Shown here: in pieces, positions 32,980-44,794 of the stretch | Layout: the number at the start of each line of letters is the position of its first letter | Position numbering within the stretch: the first letter of the stretch is position 1 | Source: Phragmites australis | Lineage: Eukaryota > Streptophyta > Magnoliopsida > Poales > Poaceae | Assembly: GCF_958298935.1 (NCBI RefSeq) | Contig: NC_084923.1 | Location: 22,606,501 to 22,670,500 of the forward strand | Direction of reading: 5' to 3' | DNA length: 64,000 bases | The notes under the pieces: generated by a model | Databases searched by the model: none | What the model saw: the letters and a program-made list of their open reading frames with translations, nothing else | What the model was told of the DNA's origin: nothing | Position numbers and translations under genes: made by a program

Positions 32980-33088
32980 CTAAGCCTGCCACTGCTATGC
33001 ACGAGCTGGCGGGTTGGTGACTAGCACAGTTTACTAATCCTTCCTACATTACGTAGTGTTAGCAAATGTGAAGCATACCATATCCAGA

Positions 33089-34552
33089 CACTATGTGAAA
33101 AACAGACAAAGGAGACACAAAATGAGTGATGGATCATAACATGACCTAGATTATAGTTGTGACCCATCACTATCATAAGTGATGGATCATCCTAGATTAG
33201 TCATAAGTGACAGGTCGTAGTTCTGACCTGTCACCTATTACAACTCATAAATGATGGGTCATCCTTGCCAGTCATTAGTGACGGGTCACAACTTGACCCA
33301 TCACCAATGACTAACTCATCAATGACGGGTCTTTCTAGCCAGTAATTAGTGACGGGTCAAGTTGTGACCTATCACCAATGACTTGATCAATACATAGAGC
33401 TATCATTTTATGTATTGTATATATATACCTCTAGGTATTCATATATTCAGGTTTATGTAGATATATATAGACAATATTTATGGTTATTTTTATAGATGTA
33501 TATGATCGATATATAGAGATATCATTTAATGTGGTGCAAAAGTGCATGTACTCCTGATTTATGCCATGTTTGTGTATATATATGTATAGTAGTATGAACA
33601 TTTACTCATATATATGTGTATTCTATGTTATTTTTCTCTATTTATCATGGGTATATATATATATAATATACAACATCGGGAATATATATGTATATGATGC
33701 TAATTCTTTTTATTTTTCTCTTATTTTTTCTCACCTCAGCAGCACTCAAATGAGAATTATTGTACAATTTTACTCAAGTTTGATGTAAGGGATGACAACT
33801 ATGGACACAAACGCACATTTCAAAAATGGTGCAGAAACTTCTAGGGTGAGAACTCAATTTTCCAAGCCTTTTTTGGCAAACAAAAATTCTCCGAACCCGA
33901 TGAAGTCAGAGAGAAATGGATGTAACTTTTTTATGTAGATGTTCGTAGAGTAAAAAAAAAACGTCAAAATCGGAGTCTGTATGTAAAAGTTATGCCTTTT
34001 TACTAAACGCACTCCGGATTAATATTTCAGGAAAAACATCATCGATGACGGGTCATAATTTTGACCCGTCACCTTTTACTTGCATAAGTGACGGGTCACA
34101 ATTATGATCCGTCTCCTATGAGCTTTGGTAGTGAAGGTTAAAAGGATAGCATATCCAGTTTCTATCGTAAACATGTGATAGCTGAGGTGGTAAAGGAGTA
34201 ACGTGCGAGACCTTGGGTACGGGTTGGAGTCCCATGAAATACATAGACCGAAATATGTTTGAAAATGCAAAGACCGAGACCCTGTATTAGGGTGGCTCTT
34301 GATTAAAAAAAATATTTTTTTGACTTTTTTTTTGTCAAAAAACAGGAAAAGTGTTCGTTAGTCGTAAGTGACGGGGTGGTTTGTCACTTATGACCTTAAT
34401 AAGTGATGGGTCAAATTTTGATCTATCACTAATGATATTATTGGTGATGGATCCTTACACGTCACTCAGTAACGCATTCGGGTTAACGGGTGCGATATCC
34501 ATCATTCATGACTATTATGATCAGTCACTTTTAAGTTTTTTTTCACGTAGTG
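33089..34552. mobile_element. Non-autonomous CACTA-like element with GTGACGGGTCA repeats
   Basis: The left end is CACTATGTGAAAAACAGAC at 33089 and the right end, inverted, is CACTACGTGAAAAAAAAC ending at 34552. Both subterminal regions are full of GTGACGGGTCA/TGACCCGTCAC words in both orientations. The centre is AT-rich with TATA runs and encodes nothing. The flanking triplets are AGA and GGA, a near but imperfect 3-bp target duplication. The same motif family recurs inside the 2-kb repeat units to the right. Confidence 0.7.
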
Positions 34553-34674
34553 GGAACGTGTATTAAGGTAATAGTACACTTAACATGACATGCATTCCTG
34601 TTTTCTCAGTTGCCTTAGTTGATCTGGCGAGTAGGTCCAGATGCCCATATGCCAGCGAGTGTTATGCGTGGAAT

Positions 34675-35090
34675 TCACTTGTGGTGGAGAAGTCGGTTGC
34701 GGAGCTCGACGGCGTCGACCTCTTCAAATCGGTTCTCGGGGGCCCAGCAGCCCGTCTTGGGGTCTCTCATCCAGAACACGTCCTTCTTGTTTGTCGCCCT
34801 CCCGCCGTCCGCCGCCGCGTGATCTGCCCGCTCCGCGGCCGCCGAGGCAGTGACGTGCACGTTCACCGCCCTCGCGTACACGCCGTAGCACCGCCGGCTA
34901 TGCACGCACGTCAAATGCATACGCACAACACGCAAAGCAGCTAACAGGTTAGACTGACTTGAATGCAGGAACGACAAAGATCAGAAAAAAGAAAACAAAT
35001 TAAGCATATACTAATGCAAACGTACGAACTAATAATGCCAGATTTTGCTCACTTAAAGAGGCCGGAGACGACGCTGCTTATCTTCGACAT
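34675..35090 (-). CDS. LEA_3/SAG21-like small stress protein, two exons, 86 aa
   Basis: Exon 1 is 35090-35053 (ATG at 35090-35088, MSKISSVVSGLF, donor GTGAGC). Exon 2 is 34897-34675 (acceptor GTGCATAG, stop TGA at 34677-34675). The join keeps frame: 261 bases give 86 residues and a stop. The C-terminus FWMRDPKTGCWAPENRFEEV followed by DAVELRNRLLHHK is the diagnostic LEA_3 (PF03242, SAG21/LEA5 type) motif of a W-x-D-P-x-T-G block and an acidic D-A-x-E-L-R block. The N-terminus is basic and Arg-containing, as in the mitochondrion- or plastid-targeted members. These proteins accumulate in drought, senescence and oxidative stress. The splice join is inferred from sequence. The opposite-strand ORFs here are shadows. 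Confidence 0.8.
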
Positions 35091-35184
35091 TATCACAAAT
35101 ATCCAAGAGAGCAAGCAGGAATGGTATGCAGCTAGATTTTTCTGTTTGGTTTGATTGTGATCCAAGGGGGCGTCGACGATATCC

Positions 35185-35194
35185 ATTTTATAAT
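35185..35194 (-). promoter_or_regulatory. Candidate TATA box of the LEA_3 gene
   Basis: On the minus strand ATTATAAAAT lies about 95 bases upstream of the ATG, a suitable distance for a short 5' UTR. Confidence 0.45.
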
Positions 35195-35327
35195 CATCGA
35201 AAGTGGCAAAGCATGGAATATAGGAATAGGTCGAATCTTGCAAAGCTTTGGATAAGGAGAATTTAGTTATTCCTGGCCTAATTTCTGGATCGCTACTGCT
35301 AGACCAAACCTGTGATCATTTGGTAAG

Positions 35328-37581
35328 CTAGTGGTGCAAATTGGTGAACCTAAGGGCACCCATCGACCTCTTTTTATAATTCAACCAATGACCCTACTTT
35401 TCTCAAATTAAGAAAATTTTCAGAAAACTAATCTTATTAATTAAACTAAAAAGAGTCGGTGAGTACCTTAGGGTCACCAATTTGCATCCTATGATCCACC
35501 ATTTTAACTTTCTATAGCACAAACGTGACCCTCGAGTATTCTTGCCTTTCGGTGTAGCTTGCACAACCCATGCATTAAGCTATGAGTATCTGAAAAGCAA
35601 ACGCCAGATGCGAGATGCGGAGGGTGGAGACTTAGCTGTGATGGTTTTTGATGATTCCTGCATATATTGAACTGTTTCATGTGATGGTCTTATAAATTGC
35701 ATGTGAAATTCCTATATGCCAAGAAGCACTACACATGCCTGAAAAGTAGCATATAGGTACTACCTGGTTATATGCACAACTAGACCAAGCGTAACTGCAC
35801 GAGACGAACTGATATTTGTCACGATGGATGCTGCTGGCAACTCTACTTTACGTAAGGGGAATTTGATGCCTTTCGATCGATTTTAGTTTTGTCATAGGGA
35901 CATTTGGAGTGCCACATAGACAAGTCAAATTATCTTGAAATTCTACTGTTCATGCAGCCAATACGGCTCTGACCAGCACTACGCCAACCTCAAAGGCTTC
36001 TGAACTAGGACGTACATTTGGATAAACAGGAAGCAAACTCAATCTTTGCTGGTTGACAAAGAAATGAACTTAAATTCACTGATAATTTGAAAGAATTGTA
36101 ATCCCTACCTCTTCACGAGTGCAAAGGTCAGCCCGTTCCTCGACAAGGCCCTGTAGTCCTTTGGGTACGAAAAAACCCACTACTACACAGTCTCATCCAC
36201 GAGTCAGAAATCTTATCTCACACAGTTTTCAAGCCATCACAATGATATCGTTTGAGATGCACTTGATGTCAGGATGGGTGTCTTTCGATGTTCCTAAGAG
36301 AAACATAAGTTAGTTTTGTAGAGATGACATTGACGATCTGGCCACAATCATATGACGATGGAGCGTCTTGTCAATCCCTAAATCAACTCATATTGGTTAC
36401 TAATCTTACCGTGGGTATGATTAGATGCAACATAAAGTTTTTATCCCTACAAGCAACCGAAAAACAAGTAAGAATAATTGAAGATAATATGAAATTACGA
36501 ATATAGATGAAGAATGATATATTGATATGGTGAAATTCTACAAAGTAATCAACTAGGCAGTTGCAAGACACAACAAGAGACAATATTGTTTAGCCCTAGG
36601 TAAAACTATGCTTCAACAAATCTCAACTATTCTAACATTATCTGGTCTCTATTTATGGGCATACAAGCCCCCTAGACACCACAAAACAAACTAAGGAAAT
36701 TAAATCTGACTCTAGCTCTATCTGTTACATTGTCAACTTGTTTTAAGATTGCCGTGTAACTCACATGAATCTGTTGATAGAGTTTGATCGGATGAAAAGA
36801 TCACGACATAATTTTTCCAACTGTGGCAAAATATTTTTATTGGACTCTGTATGATAGAGATATCTTCCTTTTGTTGTACGGTTAATTCTTGAATCCAAGA
36901 CGAATTTAGAGTTTGAATAGTAATTACCTCAGAACCCGACTAGCTTGTTGGAACCTAGGATTCTGATCTTTCCACTATAGGAGAACGAGTAGGAACTAGA
37001 CTTGAAATCCAACAAGCTACCGATAAGTTCAAACAAGCTCCGGACAAGCTCCAACAAGCTCCGACGGTTCAATTCGAACTATCTTCTCCCATATTTATGA
37101 GTAACAAGACATCACAAGAATTACTTGGGGCCCATTTGGTAGCAATTCTGGTAGCCGTTTCGCTCCTGAAACTAGTGAGTTTCTCCCAAATGGCCTCTTT
37201 CTGCCACGTTTCACAGGTGATGTTACACCCCGTCATTTATAACTTGTCATCGGTGACGAGTTTCTCTGAGCCAGTTATAAGTGACGAGTTATGTTACAAC
37301 CCATCAATAATGATAAGTTATAAGTGACGGATCATAACGTGATATATCTCAGATGACTATACTAGGATGACCCGTTACTGATGAGTTAGCCATTAGTGAC
37401 CGGTCATAACTTCACCCATCACGAATATCATTAGTGATAGGTAAATTTATGATCCGTCACAGATGATCTGTCATAAGTGATGGGTCATTGTCTAGCTATG
37501 ATCTGAGGCTACATAAGTGACGCTTCGTAATAGGATTCGTCACTTATGTAGTGTCTGCTTGTCAATTTTTTACGTAGTGCC
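35328..37581 (-). repeat. Tandem repeat unit R, copy 1 (2254 bp, complete)
   Basis: The unit begins CTAGTGGTGCAAATTGGTGA and ends in GTGACGGGTCA-type DNA and TTTTTACGTAGTG. In order (plus map) it holds: a 400-base block; an exon-like minus-strand segment reading ILVQFNACVV-type in other copies; a block around GATGGATGCTGCTGGCAACT; a minus-strand stretch with NPNVRPSSEAFE in some copies; a block with CCCTGTAGTCCTTTGGGTA; an AAGCTCC minisatellite near 37010-37070; and the motif array. Several minus-strand segments are bounded by plausible AG/GT splice sites, so the unit may contain a decayed gene. I do not recognise the protein. Orientation is given by those segments and is uncertain. Confidence 0.7.
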
Positions 37582-38796
37582 CTAGTGATGCAAATTGGTG
37601 AATTTAAAGTTACCCATCGACCTCTTTAATTCAACCAATAACATTACTTTTATCAAATTAAGTAAATTTTCAGAAAACTACTCTAATTAATTGAACTAAA
37701 AATAACGGATGAGTACCCTTAGGTTCACCTATTTACATCCTATGGTCCACCATTTTTACTTTCTGGAGCATAAAGGTGACCCTCGAGTATTCTTGCCTTT
37801 CGGTGTAGCTTGCACAACACATGCATTAAACTGTACGAGTATCTGAAAAGCAAACGCCAGATGCGAGATGCGAGGGTGGAGACTTAGCTGTGATGGTTTT
37901 TGATGATTCCTGCAGATATTGAATTGTTTCATCACTTCATGTGATGGTCTTATAAATTTCATGTGAAATTCCTATATTCCAAGAAGCGCTACACACGGCT
38001 GAAAAGTAGCTTATAAGGAGAATCCATGTACACATATAAATTGGTACTACCTGGTTATATGCACAACTGGACCAAGCGTAACTGCACGAGACGAACTGAT
38101 ATTTGTCACGATGGATGCTGCTGGCAACTCTACTTTACGTAAGGGGAATTTGATGCCTTCCTTTTGTCATAGGGACATTTGGAGTGCCACTTAGTCAAGT
38201 CAAATTACCTTGAAATTCTACTGTTAATGCAGCCAATACGGCTCTGACCAGCATTACGCCAACCTCAAATGCTTCTGAACTAGGACGTACATTTGTATTA
38301 ACAGGAAGCAAACTCAATCTTTGCTGGTTGACAAAGAAATGAACTTAAATTCACTGATAGTTTGAAAGAATTGTAATCCCTACCTCTTCACGAGTGCAAA
38401 GGTCAGCCCGTTCCTCGACTATGCCCTGTAGTCCTTTGGGTAGGAAAAACCCACTACAGTGTCTCATCCACGAGTCGGAAAATCTTTATCTTACACGGTT
38501 TCGAAGTCATCATAATGATATCGTCTGATATGCACTAAATATGCGGATTGGTGTCCTGATCTTTCGATTAGAATCACAAGTCGGTTTGGTGGAGATGACT
38601 TTGACGATCCGGCTATACTCGTACGACGACGGAGCGCCTTGGTAATACTGTTTGGCTCTAGGCAAAACTATGCTTGAACAAAACTAAACTGTTCTGGCCG
38701 CATCCGGTCTCTATTTATGGGCATACAAGCCCCTAGACGTCACAAATCAGAGTAAGGAAAAAAAATATTACTCTAGCTCTATCTGTTACATTGTCA
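37582..38796 (-). repeat. R unit copy 2, left part (before CACTA A2)
   Basis: Homologous to copy 1 from its start to TGTTACATTGTCA, where CACTA A2 begins. From about 37945 to its end it is almost identical to 52530-53381 in copy 4; before that the two are more diverged. Confidence 0.8.
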
Positions 38797-38965
38797 GTCC
38801 ATCAGTACCGGTTCAACAGTAACCGATACTGTTGATGTATCAGTGCTGGTTCATAAACTCCTTCGCGTGACCAACCACTGAGGAGTTAAGAACTAGTATT
38901 GATAGTGCCTATCAGTGTCGGTTCTATATACCAACCGACACTGATTGGTCACTACAATATAAAGC
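38797..38965. repeat. Left subterminal repeats of CACTA A2 (terminus lost)
   Basis: ATCAGTACCGGTT, ATCAGTGCTGGTT, ATCAGTGTCGGTT and the inverse AACCGACACTGAT occur in both orientations. The 12-15 base inverted-repeat end expected before the first motif is absent. Confidence 0.75.
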
Positions 38966-39221
38966 CCCACCTTCTCCCCCAAGTGCGACCAACACGACCA
39001 TAGTCGTCGCAAGCCCACCAGAACAGTGCCAATCGCCATTTTTACCATCATGGACACGACAGCCTTTGAAAGGTGGGTCCTCTGACCTGACCTAAGTACT
39101 GGAAGAGATAGGCCCTCAAATAGGGACCAATCAAGATGCGAGGTAATTCAATGAATTTATTCTAGATTTTGAAATATTTAATGATTATAAGTTGAATGAG
39201 TTTAATTATAATGATTTATAG

Positions 39222-42200
39222 ATGGACCAGTCATAGATGTCCAAGGATCGAGGACCAGAGTTTTTTTGTTGGCATTGAGGATTTTATGAGGGCTGTCGCA
39301 GTATACAAGAAGCCAAAAAGGAAGCGTGTCGATCACTATATATATTGTCCGTGTGTTGAATGTAAGAATGAGAAGCAGTTTTCAATCATAGAGTAGATCC
39401 ATGCATACTTGATTCGCAGGGGTTTCAAGGCTGACTATACCCATTGGACTGAGCATGGTGAATTTGAAGATATTGTGCGTGAAGGACAACCAACAATCGA
39501 AGAAGACATATGCAACGATATGACGGCTAACGAAGACTTCGATATGTCGGTATTTGAAGATACTTTTGTCAAGAACGATGGAGGGGAAACTTTTGTTGGC
39601 AACAATGAAGATGGCTTAGAGTAAATGTTATGCGATGGGGAGGGGGACTTCACCATAAAAGACAACATCAAAAGTTCTAGTGCATGGTAGAGGACTCTAA
39701 AACACCAGTTTACTCGAACTATAAAGATGAGCATAGAAAGTTGCATGTGGTGCTGGCACTGATGCAAATGAAGGCTAGCAATTGTTGGGCTGATAGGGCT
39801 TCAATGAATTGTTAGAATTCTTGAAGGAATTGCTTCCAAGGGGGAACGTGTTGCCCGAAAATACGTACCAGCTAAGCAGGTTGTCTGCCCAATGAGATTG
39901 GAAGTAGAGAAAATATATGTATGTGGAAACGACTACATGTTGTTTCGTGGCGAGAATGCAGACTTGGAAGCATGTCGTGTTTGCAATGCACCACGGTACA
40001 AGCACAACGTTGTTGATATCGAGAGTGATGGCGTGGGGGTCAAGAGAAAGAAGAAAAGACCCCCGTTAAGGTTGTTTGGTATTTCCCTATAACCCCCCAT
40101 TTGAAGCGATTGTTTGCTAACAGAGCGAATACCGAGTTGACGCGATGGCACACCGAACAGCACAAGAAAGATGGAATGCTTAGACACCCTGCTGATGGCA
40201 TGCCATGGAGGAGATTCGATTCAAAATACAAGGAATTCAGAGATGAAGTGAGGAATATAAGGTCTGGGTTGAGTACGGATGGGATGAATCCTTTCAGCAA
40301 CACGAGAAGTACTCATAGCACTTGGCCCGTGACTCTCTGTATCTACAACCTTCCACATTGGATGTGCATGAAGTAGAAGTACCTTATGATGCCTTTGCTG
40401 ATTAGTGAACTGAATCAACAAGGCAACGATATCAATGTGTACCTCAAACCATTGGTTGTAGATTTTCTTGTATTGTGGAAAGATGGCGTACGGGTATGGG
40501 GTGAGTACAGATGTGAGAATTTCACCCTGCGCGCAATGCTCTTCGTAACGATCTCAGATTGGCCCACTCTTGGTAACCTATCAGCGTAGACTGTAAAAGG
40601 GTACAATGGATATGTTCAGTGCTTGGAGGAAACAGGGGGGGGGGTGCTGACGAGCAGCCAGAAAATGATCTTTATGGGTCAGCGTAGGTTCCTTCGTCTA
40701 TATCACCCATACCGCAAGAATAAAAGAGCTTTTGATGGACAGTGGAGCATCATCAAGCTCCGAAGGTTCACACTAGAGAATAGGTATTTAAGATGGTAAA
40801 GACACTTAGAGTTGTACTTGGAAAGGGGCCAGACAGTAGAAAAATCCCGGCTAGGCAACATGCTCCTATTTAGAAAAAGATATCAATATTTTGTTTACTG
40901 CCTTATTGGAAGTATCTTATAGTTTGACACGCAATCGATGTCATGCATGTGGAGAATAATGTATTTGATACCTTGATTGGTACCTTATTAGATATATTCG
41001 GCAAAAAAAAAAGATACACTAAATGGACAGCTGGACTTGTAAGAAATGAACCTCAGGAAGGATCTACATTACATACAATTAAACACCGGTAAAAAGAAAC
41101 TTCCCATAGCTTACTACACTATGAGCAAGGAAGAGAAGTTCTGCCTGTGTGGTTGCTTGCGTGATGTCAAAGTCCTGAGTAGTTACTCCTCCAATATCAG
41201 GAGCTTAGTAAACATGAAAGATAAGAAGTTAGTTGGCATGAAATCCTATGATTGTCACGTGATGATGACGTAGATGCTTCCAATTGCAATTGGAGGTATT
41301 CTGTTGGATAAGGTCCGAGACCCAATTATAAAGTTGTGTTTGTTCTTCAACGCAATTTCACAGAAGGTCATTGATCCGAACAAACTGGCAAAGTTGCAAG
41401 AAGACGTGGTCCATACTATATGTTAGTTTGAGACTATTTTTCCTTCGATATTTTTGATATAATAACCCATATAATTGTTCACATTGTGGGTGAGATAAAG
41501 AACGTTGGTCATGTGTTTCTGCATCAGATGTATCCTTCCGAAAGGTTCATAAGGGTTTTAAAGAAATATGTTTGTAACCGAGGTCGCTCGGAAGGTTGCA
41601 TTGCCCAAGGGTGGAGTATGGAGGAGGTCATTGTGTTTTGCATTGACTATATGAAACTGAACGCAATTGGTATGTCTATATCTTTCTATGAGGGGAGGTT
41701 AAAGGGGAAAGGGACGATAGGTCATACTTCAATCCATATCAAAGATCGTGTTTCATTCACTCAAGCACACTTTGCAGTTCTACAACAATCACTTGTAGTG
41801 AGCCTGTATGTTAATATGCATGTGAGCATACTACTCTCCACAAATCCAACAAAGTCAGGCGATTGGATTGCAAGAGAGCACAGAGATAATTTTGGTAAGT
41901 GGTTACGTCAACACATGATGGGTAATGATATCGACGATGCTCTGTTGGAACTACTGGCTAATGGCCCATCAATTACGATTTGCACATTCCAAGCATACGA
42001 GATCAATGGCTAGACATTTTATACGAGAGCACAAGCCAACAAGAGCACTAATCAAAATAACGGTGTCCGTGTTGATGCCTATGATCGCGGTAGCAACATG
42101 GAGACCTACTATAGATTCATAGAGGAGATTTGGGAGCTTGAATATGGTGAGTTGATTGTCCCTCTCTTTCGGTGCAATGGGTCAGACTCCCAGGGGGAGT

Positions 42201-42516
42201 TAAGGTCGACAAGTACGGTATGACTACCGTGGACCTCAAACTCATTGGATACAGAGAACAATCATCCGTGCTTGCCAAGGATGTTGCACAAGTCTTCTAT
42301 GTAAAGGACCCAGACCCAGTTAACAAGGAGGAGCGTCATATGGTTCTTCAAGGAAAAAGAAAGATTGTCGGTGTTGAGGATGTTGTCGATAAAGAAGACT
42401 GCGACAAATTCGATGACCTACCTCCTTTTAGAGGGAATGTCGAACTTCCTCTCATTGATGACACTGAGGAAGCTACCTACATACGCTGCGACCATAACGA
42501 AGCATCATTCGTTTAA
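39222..42516 (+). pseudogene. CACTA TNP2 transposase, copy A2
   Basis: The ATG at 39222 starts MDQS then a stop, and continues MSKDRGPEFF. Clear blocks follow: YKKPKRKRVDHYIYCPCVEC, MRLEVEKIYVCGNDYMLFRG with CRVCNAPRYKHN (39892-40090), LSTDGMNPFSNTRSTHSTWP and VTLCIYNLPHWMCMK (40280-40375), NLRKDLHYIQLNTGKKKLPI (41046), a DUF4218 part (41486-42013) with KGTIGHTSIHIKDRVSFTQA, and a DUF4216 end (42172-42516) with KYGMTTVDLKLIGYREQSSV and AQVFYVKDPDP. At least eight stops or frameshifts split it. The protein would excise and insert CACTA elements; this copy is dead. Confidence 0.88.
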
Positions 42517-43329
42517 TGAAAGCAGCTTTCATATATTTGGCGACCATAACAAAGAGTAACTTTTTGAAAGTTCAGATCTGAGTGTCGGACCAGGCGATCA
42601 GACTTATGTGACACCAAACTTCTCTCTTGTTGGAAATCTATATTGTTAAGTTTGTGTATGTTTGAATTGGTTAAAATTCAAATTGGATTAAAAGGAGAAA
42701 ACTAAATGAAGAGCTAAACATCACAAAGTTAACCAAGATTAACATAATTGGTTTCACATATTTTTTATATATGGATATTTCATAATTTCATTACGAAATT
42801 AACAAATTATAGACTTATTAATGAATTAAAGATAAATTAGTGCACATTTCATACATGCAACTATTTTAATCATGTAGGCGAGAGTAATACAAACTCAACA
42901 AATTTGGTTTCATATTTTCCTCAACTATAATCATTTTTCTATGAATTTTCAAGTTCTTAGCCGAATTTAACAATAGAAGAATATTTCTAGGGAAAAAATA
43001 ATTTTTAGTGTTGGTTTTAAGTAGCCACCATAACTGATGCTCCACATATCAGTGCTAGTTATTACAAAGAACCGGCACTGATACCTTGCCTATATAGCCA
43101 ACATTTGGCTGCTGCCCTCGCTCGCTCCATTCAGCAAACACTTAGCCACCATCTTTGCACTCTTCTCCCAATGCCGCCGCCTCCTCCTCGATGAGCCAGC
43201 CCACTGCCTCCTCACCGACGCGCTGGCCTGCCACCTCCTCATCGACGCGCAGCCTCCTCCCCAACCGACCGTTGCATCATCCCTGGTTGCTGCCTCTTCC
43301 TCGTAGGCGTGATTTTGTCTATTTTAGGG
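42517..43329. other. Spacer in CACTA A2 with a subterminal-like patch
   Basis: AT-rich DNA, then at 43010-43090 TATCAGTGCTAGTT and GAACCGGCACTGATA repeats followed by a TATATAGCC promoter-like word. From 43100 a short Ser/Pro-rich plus-strand ORF (43155-43340) follows. The patch may be a former element end or the promoter of the second gene. Confidence 0.45.
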
Positions 43330-43405
43330 CAAATTTGTGAATGGTAACCACCGCATGAAACAAATTTGTGAATGGTAACCATAGCATGAAACAAATTTGT
43401 GATGT
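43330..43405. repeat. 31-bp tandem repeat
   Basis: CAAATTTGTGAATGGTAACC followed by A(C/T)(C/A)GCATGAAA repeats at 43330 and 43361, with a partial third copy at 43392. Confidence 0.85.
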
Positions 43406-44794
43406 TTAGGGTGTCCTCGAGTCCATTTGTGATGTTTAGGATGCCACCTCCTCCTCTGTGTGATGTTTAGGATTTCAAGGATGTCCGGCTGATCCATCTA
43501 CTATTTTGCTACTAGTTGCATCAACACTAGTTGTTACTACATTGTTGCTGGTAACAAGCTAGTCAGATCGAATTGAGCTATCCTGCTGTGACTATTTGGT
43601 TCAGAGATTAATCTCATGTGCTGAAAGTTGTACCGTGAAAGAGAGGAAAAATCAGGCATCATCGTCGGGTGCTCATCAAGAGCTCACCCACAGAGTTTCA
43701 AAGTCTTAAGCCTTGCTGCCAAGCAGGGACTGCAGCATAACACTAACACACCCCTCCTCACCGTTGCTATTGTCTCACATCCGTAACTGTTGCTACAATA
43801 CCAAATACTGAAAAAAACTGAATGCAATACCATAGAAATTCAATCGATCTTTTATGTTTGTTCTCTGTTAAGAAAACTAACTGCAATCCAAAAAATCACA
43901 GTCAATTTTTTGTTTATTGTTTGGGTAAAAAACCGATTGTAATCCACAAAAATTGCAGCCGCTTTTTCTGTAGGACAAAAAGAACACGAATCATTACATA
44001 TCTAATTTCTATTGGCCCCAAAAAATGAGTGTATCCTCAAAGAAAAGTAGCTGGCTGTCAGGTATTGCATTTCCTCGGAAAAAATAGGTGTTGTGCTTTT
44101 CCCTAAAAGGATTTGTTTTGTATTTTAAATTAGTACAGAAATTTAGATGAGTACTATAGCTTAGCAAATAAGCATCAAACATTCAACGTTTTCAGAAAAT
44201 CATTGGATTTCAGGGGTTGCAAGTTTTATTTCAACGGTCATAGAGTGGTAAGTAAATCATGGAAATGTTAGCAACCCCTAAACCCCCCATAAACTCGGAC
44301 TTATCGAAACAATGGTAAATTTTACAGTACTCCATGTTATGTTTCAATTATGGGCAATTCAAACTACAATTACCAGTTACTTTGTCCAATTGGAAAAGAC
44401 ACATTTTTCTAATCCTAACTTCTACATCTTCACATTGTATATATGTAACATTGATAAATGAAATAAAACAACGAGTTCATTCTCTACTCTATTGTCTACT
44501 GTAAAATAGTAGAATGCTCTTAACTATAGGCAAAACACTTGAACTAATAAGACTAATGCATGTACCATGTAACAAAAAGTGGTAGAGATGGTTTACACAT
44601 AATTTCAGAATGCAGGGACACAAGATATTATGTTTATAGCTTGCAGCAAAACAAAGATTTGGCAAGAGCAATTAGCTATTGAAATCAAAATCAAGTGCAT
44701 GTTTGTACCTTCTTGACCATAATTTGATTACATATGTTATTAATTTTAACTCTAAATCAAGTGCTTTTTGTGTCTAAATTTTTTATGTAGGAAT
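43406..44794. other. Non-coding, AT-rich part of CACTA A2
   Basis: Only short ORFs; intron-like composition. No domain or repeat end recognised. It may be intron or 5' UTR of the TNP1-like gene. Confidence 0.35.

Noticed and set aside
33400..33720. AT-rich TATA-run region as a possible origin or matrix attachment site
   Set aside because: It is the centre of the CACTA-like element and nothing specific supports such a role.
34585..34944. 119-residue plus-strand ORF
   Set aside because: It is antisense to the LEA_3 exon, whose conserved motif is on the minus strand.
36980..37080. AAGCTCC short repeats as a possible CRISPR-like or satellite array
   Set aside because: Units are 10-12 bases, degenerate and without spacers, in a plant nuclear context; best described as a minisatellite in the R unit.
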